From the NCBI GenBank assembly GCA_022605955.1, contig JAKCOZ010000005.1, forward strand, positions 45,746,950 to 45,810,949: a DNA stretch of 64,000 nt, written 5' to 3'. The translations under genes were made by a program, and so were the position numbers. This document shows positions 49,600 through 58,885 of the stretch, piece after piece. Source of the DNA: Rallus limicola. Taxonomy: Eukaryota > Chordata > Aves > Gruiformes > Rallidae. The notes beneath the pieces were generated by a model. That model did not search any database. It was given only the letters and a program-made list of their open reading frames with translations, and was not told the DNA's origin. Positions within the stretch are counted from its first letter, which is position 1. Every line of letters begins with the position of its first letter.

Positions 49600-50412
49600 C
49601 CCTCCACTAGCCCAGGTTGCCCAAAGTCCCATCCAACCTGGCCTTGAACACTGCCAGGGAGGGCGCACCACAGCTCCAATCGGAAACCTGTGCCAGGGCC
49701 TCAACACCCTCACAGGAAAGAATTTCTTCCCTACATCTAATCTAAATATGCCCTCTTTTAGTTTCAACCTATTACCCCTTGTCCTATCACTCCATGCCCT
49801 TACAAAAAGGCCCTCTTCAGATTTCTTGCAGGCTGCCTTCAGATACTGGAAGGCTGCTTGACAGTCTCCACAGAGCCTTCTCTTCCCCAGGATGAGCAAC
49901 CCCACCTCTCCCAGCCTGTCTTCACAGGAGAGGGGCTCCAGCCCTCTGATCATCTTCATAGACATCCTCTGGAGTCGCTCCAACAGCTTCATGTCCTTCT
50001 TATATTGGGTGTCCCAGAGCGAGATGCCATAAAGCTGGTAGGGTCTCCACCAAGTAGAGAGGCAAAATCCCCTCCCTCAGCTTGCTGGTCATGCTTCTTT
50101 TGATGCAGCCCACGACACAGATGGCTTTCTGGGCTGCAAGCACACATTGCTGGCTCATCAACCCACACCCCCCAAGTCCATCTCCTCTGGACTGGTCTCA
50201 ATCCATTCTCTGCTCAGCCCATATTTGTGCCTGGAATTGCTGCAACCCATATGCAGGACCTTGCACTTGGCCTTGTTGAATTTCATGAGGTTTTCAAGGG
50301 CCCACCTCTCAAACCTGTTGAGGTCCCTCTGGATAGCATCCCTTCCCTCCAAAATGTTGACTACACTGCTCGTTTTGCTGTTGTCAGCAAACTTGCTGAG
50401 GGTGACCTCAAT
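49600..50412 (-). mobile_element. CR1 LINE internal fragment (copy A), both ends missing
   Basis: CR1 ORF2 C-terminal region and proximal 3' UTR in reverse orientation. Over its whole length it matches 57453-58279 with about five substitutions and one 14-bp deletion. Unlike normal CR1 insertions it lacks the 3' tail: the left flank (49540-49599) is not CR1. It also stops abruptly inside ORF2 on the right. The 14-bp deletion at 50153 removed one GCTCAT repeat and the intervening bases still present in the other copy, typical of replication slippage. An internal CR1 piece without its 3' end is not what target-primed reverse transcription produces. Confidence 0.95.
49600..50412 (-). pseudogene. 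CR1 ORF2 remnant (reverse transcriptase C-terminal part)
   Basis: CR1 ORF2 encodes an endonuclease and reverse transcriptase that act on the element's own RNA. Here only the end of the reverse transcriptase and the C-terminal domain remain, in three broken frames. The catalytic FADD box reads FADN (codons at 50380-50391), replacing a metal-binding aspartate. A run of six C at 50168-50173 (usually five in sense, as G) shifts the frame before VDE, a second shift lies near 50010-50030, and the 14-bp deletion adds a third. The conserved downstream piece (SDRTRGNRLKLKEG) is legible. Not functional. Confidence 0.9.
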
Positions 50413-52993
50413 ATGCATGGAGGTAGGACGTGTATGCACGTACCCTGCTAAGTAGTATTATAAACATACATCAGTGTGTGCACAATAACATATAATGAAC
50501 TAGACACATTCATAAGTTGTTAAAATTTTTAGACTCTTTCAAAATTTTTGAAACAAGCTGTACCCCAATATTTTATTCACATCTCTCCAGAACATTCTTT
50601 TGAACTGACCAGTACCTCATGATTTATACAGATGTACTCATGTAATTATACAATAATATTTACAGTCATAGACTAGAAAAATGTCTTCATCTATTTTCAC
50701 TATCTAGCATTTTGTGAATGATTTTTGAAAGAACCCTGGCAGTTGTGAAGTAGACAGCACTGGATTAAAACCTAGTTTATGAGTTATTTATTTACAGACA
50801 TGGAGAACATTGCCATAAAATGTTAAACTTCCGTGGTTACTGCATTCATATAGATTTCCTGATAATGGCTGAATTAATTTTAAAAGTATTTAAGAAAACA
50901 TCCTCCTTGACTGAAACATTCCAAACCAAGAAAACCCACAAATGCAATACTTTGCCATCCAATGTTTACATTACTATCACATCAGTACTATGAGCCTTTC
51001 TCCAGAACACTAATACATAATCTTCAGAAAGAGACCTAGCTAGAAAGGAATTTGGAAATAAGTATTTAAGTCCACTGGATAATTTAATCTGCTTTATTGC
51101 TACAATTTCTGAGTTTCCACCATGGTCTTCTATAGAATTTTCTGTTCATCAATGATCACTAAATCAGAACAAAGACTAACACAGCAAACATGCCTAGGGC
51201 TTTTGTCTGTAACAGAAACAACCTGGAACTACATTGTTCTCTTAACAAGTTCAAAGACCTTTCGACTGAAAAGCTAATGGATACATCCAGGCAAAACCCA
51301 GTAATGATAAAGATGCCTTTTAATATTACCAAACTGCCTCTAAACAAACAATTATCTACTACAGCCTTCAACCATTTCAGGTAAGTATAGCCATTGCCCT
51401 GCTAAACTTCTAGAAACAAGTAAAAGAAAATTCCAGTATTTTTTTTCTCTTTTAAATATATTTTTGTTTTCTTTCCTTTAAAAGAAGATGAAAAGGAAAA
51501 AAAACCAGAAAGGTGATTCAGGCACAACTCTGGAAAGCTACTGGAAAGCTTCTGCCCTGCAGCATCACACGTGCCACTTTTATCCCAGAAAAATAACCAG
51601 ATGCTAGATTGAGCTTGTAAAGCTGAAGCTGAAAGAGTGAAAGACACACCATCAGTTTGAAAACTGGAACAGACTATGTGATAGCTTTTAGCTGTGATTC
51701 TGATCAGTCATTTAGTAGTATCTATTTTTGAACATACTTGCTAAGCTAATTTCAGAGGTAAATACTTCTTAGTATTTTTGGTGAAATAGATGGAAGAGCT
51801 TGAAATGCATCTGATCTTGCACTGGATAAGGGAATGTCTCATGTCTAACTGGAGCCATAAATTCCAAACTTTTTCAGAAGACAAGCGTAAATCTGTTCAT
51901 TTAAGATGGGCAAAAAGCAAGTAGTATTCAAGCTGCATGTAAGTGGCAAATATTCCTAGAGCTGGCTACATACACAGGGCTGGGAATTTCCCACCTAGAA
52001 ACTGGACAAGTTCTGGCCTGCTTTAGAAACAACTTCAGAATGGCCCTGAATGGCTAGTTGTCTATCTCCCATTTTAGCAGCTAACAATTCTGTGAAAAAG
52101 AAGGGACTAATATAACTCATAACTTACAGAAGACCAGGAGTCATTAGGATTTTAGTTTCGGTACAGTCGAGTCTTCATATCTATGGAAAGTGCAGCCAGC
52201 AGATGAAATCTAAACAGCAGCACTTTCTACTACTGAGAGGGAGCCTGGGTTGGGGGAAGAGGAAGGTACAGAACTCATCTCAGACGCTTGAATTAAGTGA
52301 CAGGGTTGCATATTCTATGCAAGAGAAGAGAGTGGAAACACTAATTCAAAACTTTAACCAAATAAAGCATTTGGAGTGCGGATTGAAACACGATTATTAG
52401 GCAAGCTTCCTATAATATCAGAATCAGCTATTTCTTTTGCCATTTGTGGTTATATGGTGACAATATGGATTGTGACTAGCAGGCAGGTTTTGCTTCCCTC
52501 AGACTCTGATTTACAAATAACAGGTACACAGTGCTGCAAGGTTTTTTCATTAATATAATAACAACATATTTGTAATACAAAAACTCTATAATGAAAGCAA
52601 AAGAGGAAATGCATATGGCAGCACCCTTGGACTCTGAAAAAACCCACAAGGCTGTGTCCCAGACTGTCTTTCCTTTCATCAGAGTATCTTTTCATTTTAT
52701 GTAACTTGGGATGTAGACTTAAACTCTTTTAAAACTTGGTAAAAGAAAGAAAAATTTACACAATTATGAATGGATGTCATGTTGTTATTTATTCAGCTTT
52801 TGTCTCCTGTTACCTTTTGTTTCCAATTACATCTTTCCTACAGGAATCAAGCAGGTTTATATTATCTTTTTCCCCAAAGGTTACATGAAGATCTGCCTCA
52901 CTCACAATCAATAACCAAAAAGTTTGAACAAATACTTGTTTATAAACCAAAGGAAAATATAACAGCTGAGGTAAAAGAAGGGGAGAATACAAT
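50413..52993. other. unique AT-rich intergenic DNA
   Basis: No gene or interspersed repeat recognised. A good donor-like CAG|GTAAGTATAG occurs at 51376-51388 after a 64-codon frame, but its acceptor is poor. Confidence 0.55.
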
Positions 52994-53256
52994 AAGAGAA
53001 AAAGAGAGAGAAAGAGGGGGAAGGGAAAGGGGGGAGAGGAGGGGAGGGGAGGAGAGGAGAGGAGAGGGGAAAAAGAAAAAGAAAAGAAAAGAAAAGAAAA
53101 GAAAAGAAAAGAAAAGAAAAGAAAAGAAAAGAAAAGAAAAGAAAAGAAAAGAAAAGAAAAGAAAAGAAAAGAAAAGAAAAGAAAAGAAAAGAAAAGAAAA
53201 GAAAAGAAAAGAAAAGAAAAGAAAAGAAAAGAAAAGAAAAGAAAAGAAAAGAGGAG
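52994..53256 (+). repeat. 263-bp homopurine tract with (AAAAG)n core
   Basis: Every base on the + strand from 52994 to 53256 is A or G. The left part (to 53080) is irregular GA/GGGGA sequence; from 53081 to about 53252 it is an uninterrupted (GAAAA)n of about 34 units. Apparent proteins here (Lys-Arg-Lys-Glu repeats on +, Phe/Leu-Ser repeats on -) are translation of the repeat. Mirror-symmetric homopurine DNA of this length can form triplex (H-DNA) structures and is expected to be length-polymorphic. Confidence 0.97.
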
Positions 53257-54429
53257 TGAAGAGAAAAAAATAGGATTACAGAAAATTTTTGTATGTGCAT
53301 ACACGTAGAGAGCGGTTTTCATGCTGATGAGCAAATACAGGAATAAGAAGTATTTTGATCAGAAATTGTCATTCTGTGGGATTCAGAAAGCATAGTTATG
53401 TCATTAGGTAACAATCTATAATTAACTCATTCAAGTATCTGTGAAGGACATGGCTGAGCCAAGGACAGGAACAGCTATTCCACCCACATGTTCAAATAAA
53501 AGCAAACAAAAGTTCTTGCTGTCTGTCACCATAGTCAGAACCTTCATGAAAGCTCGTTGATGTGCAGTTATTATTCTGGACATTATCCTCACTAGAGAGA
53601 CTGTATGGAAAACCTTTATTGCCCTGCACAAAAATGCTCTATTTCAAAGGAAATACTCAAGTTTAGTAATTGGACTTCAAAATTTACATTAAACTATACC
53701 CAAAATCAAATAATATTTTAAAAATATTAATTACCAATGTTCTTAACTGTGAGACAGAAGTGAAAGACTATGGTAGTGCTACTTTAACTACTGACATGGC
53801 AATCAAGTGAAAGCAGCAGGGTTCCTGAGCAACCATCCTATTATTAACCACTTCAGCAGTAGCACCGATCCAGGCATTGCTTTATACTCTTTGTTAGAAC
53901 ACATATTATAAAATATGGTCAGGAGATGGACAGAAATGACAATAGGACAGTTTTAAAAATATGTGCATTATACAGGTGTATTACATAGATACAATGAAAT
54001 ATCAACCATGCTTTCCTTCTGTCCAGATTTAATCACAGTTTTAAAAGGTTGCTTGTGTTTATCAATTTTGAAAAAGTGTTCTGTTTCATTAAAAAGATTT
54101 TTTTCTGAAAGATTCCCAAAGTTAATTTTAATTACTGTATAGCTATTGGTTAAAGATTAATAACTTAAATATTTTATTATATATGTAGATCATAATTAGC
54201 TATTCAATTCAAATAATTCATTGCTAATTTACACCAATATGACTGAAAAAAAATTTCACTCATAGTTCTCAGTTATGACTTCCACAACCATGCTGACTTA
54301 TAGTAGGGGTGTAAATGAGAACATTTAGTTATACAGTTATGGATACTAACTCCCCAAGGGTAAGTTCTGATTTGAGAAAGTTTATTCCAAATTACTTTCA
54401 CTAGTCATTTGATGTGATACATGTGATGT
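53257..54429. other. unique spacer between the two homopurine tracts
   Basis: 1.2 kb of AT-rich DNA with no gene or repeat recognised. Confidence 0.6.
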
Positions 54430-54462
54430 GGGAAGGAAGGAGGAAAGAAGGAAAGAAGGAAA

Positions 54463-54571
54463 GAAGGAAGGAAGGAAGGAAGGAAGGAAGGAAGGAAGGA
54501 AGGAAGGAAGGAAGGAAGGAAGGAAGGAAGGAAGGAAGGAAGGAAGGAAGGAAGGAAGGAAGGAAGGAAGG
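54463..54571 (+). repeat. (GGAA)n microsatellite, about 27 units
   Basis: Perfect tetranucleotide array. GGAA is the core recognised by ETS-family transcription factors, and long GGAA arrays are known to recruit some of them in mammals; relevance here is untested. Confidence 0.97.
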
Positions 54572-54610
54572 GAAAGAAAGAGAAAAAGAAAGAGAAAAGG
54601 GAAAAGGGAA

Positions 54611-54750
54611 AGGGGAGGAAAGGGGAGGAAAGGGGAGGAAAGGGGAGGAAAGGGGAGGAAAGGGGAGGAAAGGGGAGGAAAGGGGAGGAAAGGGGAGGAA
54701 AGGGGAGGAAAGGGGAGGAAAGGGGAGGAAAGGGGAGGAAAGGGGAGGAA
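54611..54750 (+). repeat. 10-bp unit array AGGGGAGGAA, 14 copies
   Basis: Fourteen perfect copies. The unit is a dimer of AGGGG and AGGAA, the second being the unit of the adjoining 5-bp array, so the 10-mer looks like a higher-order unit derived from the pentamer by two A-to-G changes. Confidence 0.97.
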
Positions 54751-54904
54751 AGGAAAGGAAAGGAAAGGAAAGGAAAGGAAAGGAAAGGAAAGGAAAGGAA
54801 AGGAAAGGAAAGGAAAGGAAAGGAAAGGAAAGGAAAGGAAAGGAAAGGAAAGGAAAGGAAAGGAAAGGAAAGGAAAGGAAAGGAAAGGAAAGGAAAGGAA
54901 AGGA
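54751..54904 (+). repeat. (AGGAA)n microsatellite, about 30 units
   Basis: Perfect pentanucleotide array that ends at AGGATCTC. Confidence 0.97.
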
Positions 54905-57371
54905 TCTCTAATATTGTTAGCTAAAAAACAATTTGACTGTAAACTTTAATTCATCTACTAAATGTCAAGCACTACTGGATATACCAGCAGTTTCCTTCAC
55001 CCTCCTTGTTATTAATACCAGCTTAGCTGCAGTGGAAATTAGGAGGTCTGTAATAATACCCTTCCAAAAACACTTGAGATAAAAATTTTGGTTTGAAATT
55101 TCCTGAGAACTCTATTGCTGTCGTAACAAGTCATATAAAAGGCAAATGTTAGGATAGAAGCCTTTCATTTAGACCAGCTTATTTCTGACATTATATGTAT
55201 TCTACTTTTTTCAGAAGTGTTAGAGTCATTGAATTTGACCGGTATGCAATCCACTGCTAAAGAACACATTACCGTGGGGTTTCTTTTATTTTAAAACCAT
55301 TTAATTTCCTTAATACCCAGAATCTTTGTGCAGCACTTGCCATAAGCTTTGTCACATCACTGCTTTGTCAAACATGAACGAAAGGGTTCTATGGGCAGAA
55401 CTTCCTCTGAGATGTATACATGCAACCCTGGATAGCTGAGTTTCTTTTCTGAAAACGTAATTGAAAGTCACTTAAATTATTCTACATACATTGCATTCCC
55501 CTGTCCAAAATGGTATTGTAGGCTTTGCAGGCACAAAAGAAGAAAATCTTTTGTGTACATGTGTTTCAGGGGAGGAGACAAACTGTGACTGAGAGAGCAG
55601 CATGGAAATGGAAGAAAGAGGAATAACCAACATGGCATTTTGGTTCAATAAGCAATGAATTTTTAACTCAGTATCCTCATACACAGCATTGTCAGACTCT
55701 TTTGCTTGTATAAGGAGACTCCTAGCTCCTCATCTAAAAAAAAAAAAAACAACCAAAGAAAGAACAATAAATATTACTGGTATTTTTTTAAAAGCAAATC
55801 CAAAAATAATTTTACTGTCATTTTTTTCAAAAGGGTAGTAAACTAAAAATCACAAGACAGGAGAGGAGGGGACAGGAGAGAATAGGAGACGAGATTTAAA
55901 TTTCTTCCCTGCAAAGCTATACATCTTAAAGTAGACTTTATTCACACCTAGCTTAGATGAAACACATGAATGAAGTTTTTCAGGATTTGGCCTTGATTTC
56001 TTTCAAGTAGTCTTCTACTGAGGTGGAAAATACAACCCCTAAAACATGTTCCAGATTAAATATATTCCCAATACAAAGTGGTAAGTTTGTGTTAAGTGTA
56101 TTTCTGTATTTCTGTAACACATCATTATACAATAAAATTCCTTCCAACATTAAGGGCTAAGTGATTTTCCTCAAGTAATATTTGCTAATATTGAATAACT
56201 ATTCCTTCTCAGAACATCTCCAGTTTCTTTACAAACCTAACTATCTCTGTGCAACACTATAATTTCAGAGGGCCTTGAAGTGCTGTTACGTCTTGGAGAA
56301 ACTTGACAACTGTTCCATAGAGAATTGCAATCTAAGTTGTCCAAGGTTACAAAAGTCCAGCTCACCCATTATATTAATTTTTTTTAATGTCATGTTAAGG
56401 ACGCATACTAGTAGAAACTGGTCAATTTTGCCTACTTATTATTGAAGTAGCTTAGCTAAGGGGTCCTTGAGCTACCTGGTGAAGTCAGAAGTTGGCATGA
56501 CAACAAGCTCAGAGAGTCTAGGAGAAAATGCATACAGTTCAAAACACCAGAATGTATTTTGTTTGGTTCACTTTAACAACATAGATGTAATATTATTTTT
56601 TTTCCTGCACAGTATTAATTTGGCAGTGGCTGGGGGAGAAGAAAAAAAAAAAAAAAAAAAAAGAGTGAGAGACACTGTAAGAAATGAGCTTTACCAATAC
56701 AGCCATTGTGAATCCTACCAGTATATAGGGCCACACCATTCACTACAGCATTGCTGATCACTCACAATATCTTCACTAGGTGGGCTGAAAGCAGATGGCA
56801 TCACTATGTCCATAGGCTTTAACTAAATCTCAAGCCATATCTGATATGTAAACATTATATTTTTTCTGTCAAACCCAATCTAAGAAGTTACTTTCCACCA
56901 TGCTACCCTTACCTCTAGTTCTCTAGCCCTCATGCTACCCTCACCTCTACCTCATCTGTAGTTAATCTCATCTCAACCTGTGTTGGTGGGGGAAAGCAAA
57001 TTCATATTTTGTATCACTTCTGAGAACTGTAAATACAGGTTGAGGTAATCACAGTTCATTACATAGGCAGATCTTGGTAAAATTTTATCAGGTATCTCTG
57101 TTTCTAAGCTCCTCTTTTGTCCTTCAGGAATTTCCTAGAAACCCAACAGTTAAAAAATTATGAATTGGGAAGTGAATCTGTATATTCTACTATGGCTACA
57201 ATTTATTCATGTTCCCTATTTTTGCCTTTCTTCTCTTTAAAAAACTGCTGCAATAACACCAGACACTCCAGATAACTTCAACTTCTTATAATTTTACAAC
57301 CAACAAAAATACCCCAACATTTAATACTGAACATAATAGCTGTTTGATATACTGCTTTTGGTTGGACTTTC
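54905..57371. other. unique AT-rich intergenic DNA
   Basis: No gene or mobile element recognised. It includes an A13 run near 55737 and an A21 run at 56642-56662. Confidence 0.6.
56642..56662. repeat. poly-A run (21)
   Basis: Twenty-one consecutive A, preceded by unique DNA; no retroposon body recognised. Confidence 0.92.
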
Positions 57372-58885
57372 CACAGAAAATCATAAAATGGTTTGGGTTG
57401 GAAAAGACCTCAAAACGCATTTAGTTCCAACCCCCTGCCATGGGCAGGGACACCCTTCACTAGCCCAGGTTGCCCAAAGTCCCATCCAACCTGGCCTTGA
57501 ACACTGCCAGGGAGGGCGCACCACAGCTCCAATCGGAAACCTGTGCCAGGGCCTCAACACCCTCACAGGAAAGAATTTCTTCCCTACATCTAATCTAAAT
57601 ATGCCCTCCTTTAGTTTCAACCTATTACCCCTTGTCCTATCACTCCATGCCCTTACAAAAAGGCCCTCTTCAGATTTCTTGCAGGCTGCCTTCAGATACT
57701 GGAAGGCTGCTTGACAGTCTCCACAGAGCCTTCTCTTCCCCAGGATGAGCAACCCCACCTCTCCCAGCCTGTCTTCACAGGAGAGGGGCTCCAGCCCTCT
57801 GATCATCTTCATAGACATCCTCTGGAGTCGCTCCAACAGCTTCATGTCCTTCTTATATTGGGTGTCCCAGAGCGAGATGCCATAAAGCTGGAAGGGTCTC
57901 CACCAAGTAGAGAGGCAAAATCCCCTCCCTCAACTTGCTGGTCATGCTTCTTTTGATGCAGCCCACGACACAGATGGCTTTCTGGGCTGCAAGCACACAT
58001 TGCTGGCTCATGCTGAGCTGCTCATCAACCCACACCCCCCAAGTCCATCTCCTCTGGACTGGTCTCAATCCATTCTCTGCTCAGCCCATATTTGTGCCTG
58101 GAATTGCTGCAACCCATATGCAGGACCTTGCACTTGGCCTTGTTGAATTTCATGAGGTTTTCAAGGGCCCACCTCTCAAACCTGTTGAGGTCCCTCTGGA
58201 TAGCATCCCTTCCCTCCAAAATGTTGACTACACTGCTCGTTTTGCTGTTGTCAGCAAACTTGCTAAGGGTGACCTCAATCTCATCATCCACACTGGCAAC
58301 AAATATTTTGAGCAGTGCTCGTCTCAGTAGCAATCCCTGAGGAGGACCAGTCATCATTAGTCTCCTCTTGGACATCAAGACATTGACCAAAACTCTTTGA
58401 GTACAACCATTCATCCAGTATCTTATCCACCAAGTGGTCCAACTGTCAAATCCATGTCTCTCCAGTTAAGAGGCATGGATGTTATACAAAGCAATATCAA
58501 ATGTTTTACACGAGTTCAGGGAGATGACATCCATTTTCCACCAAAGGTTCAACCCTGTTGTAGAAGATTTGTTGTGTATATTTTGCCCTTAGTGAAGCCA
58601 TGCTGACTTGGAGGATGTGATCCTTGAATACTAACTAGCAGTCACAAACCCATACAGGGCTTTGTCCCATGGCAATCTACCAAACAGATCCATGAAGAGA
58701 CCCAAGTCTGCTCTGCTGAAGCACAGAGCAGAGAGCTTGTGGTGTGCCCTCCTTGCTGCCTGAAGATCTTTAGCTCCACCATTTTGTGGTCACTTGAAGC
58801 AAAGACTGCCCTTGAGCTTCACATTCCCCACCATCTCCTCCTTGTTGGTGAGAACAAGATCCAACATAGCACCTCTCTTCAAATG
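57372..58885 (-). mobile_element. CR1 LINE fragment (copy B), 3' end to endonuclease, internally deleted
   Basis: On + it begins with the reverse-complemented CR1 3' end (atcataaaatggtttgggtt, then gttccaaccccctgccatgg), continues through ORF2 C-terminal and late reverse transcriptase sequence to about 58620, then jumps to the end of the endonuclease domain (about 58650-58885; LDLVLTNKEE and VGNVKLKGSL are legible). The early reverse transcriptase region is missing at the 58620-58650 junction. The 3' end is intact, consistent with a true insertion. The part at 57453-58279 is nearly identical to the fragment at 49600-50412; the part beyond 58279 is visibly more decayed, with several stops. Confidence 0.95.
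57459..58885 (-). pseudogene. CR1 ORF2 remnant (endonuclease end, late reverse transcriptase, C-terminus)
   Basis: Order on the minus strand: endonuclease C-terminal piece (LDLVLTNKEE, then a frameshift), an internal deletion, thumb and palm pieces of the reverse transcriptase, the catalytic box FADN at 58247-58258 (FADD expected), ILEGRDAIQRDLNRF, KFNKAKCKVLHMG, a frameshift at the six-C run 58035-58040, LSMSQQCVLAAQKA, CIKRSMTSKL, a second shift near 57860-57885, then KLLERLQRMSMKMIRGLEPL and the C-terminal SDRTRGN region. The same FADN change and both frameshifts are in the copy at 49.6 kb. It cannot encode an active enzyme. Confidence 0.9.

Larger units (their letters stand above)
54430..54904 (+). 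repeat. 475-bp uninterrupted homopurine tract of three successive arrays
   Basis: All 475 bases are A or G on the + strand. In order: an irregular GGAA/GAAA start, (GGAA)n of about 27 units (54463-54571), a 39-bp transition, a 10-bp unit array (54611-54750), and a 5-bp unit array (54751-54904). Lys-Glu-Gly-Arg open frames on + are repeat artefacts. The abrupt edges against ordinary DNA at both ends are clear. Confidence 0.98.

Noticed and set aside
49858..50455. Plus-strand frames of 65-102 codons over the CR1 copy
   Set aside because: Antisense shadows of CR1 ORF2; the same shadows recur at 57.7-58.3 kb.
51184..51388. Possible exon ending at a strong donor (CAG|GTAAGTATAG)
   Set aside because: The upstream acceptor (aaagactaacacag) lacks a pyrimidine tract and the peptide shows no family; single-exon evidence is too weak.
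52770..53334. Open frames of 130-174 codons on both strands
   Set aside because: They are translations of the (AAAAG)n array (Lys/Arg/Glu on +, Phe/Leu/Ser on -); absence of stops follows from the repeat.
54414..54949. Two + frames of 165 and 173 codons rich in Lys, Glu, Gly, Arg
   Set aside because: Homopurine microsatellite cannot contain stop codons except TAA/TAG/TGA, which need T; the frames are artefacts.
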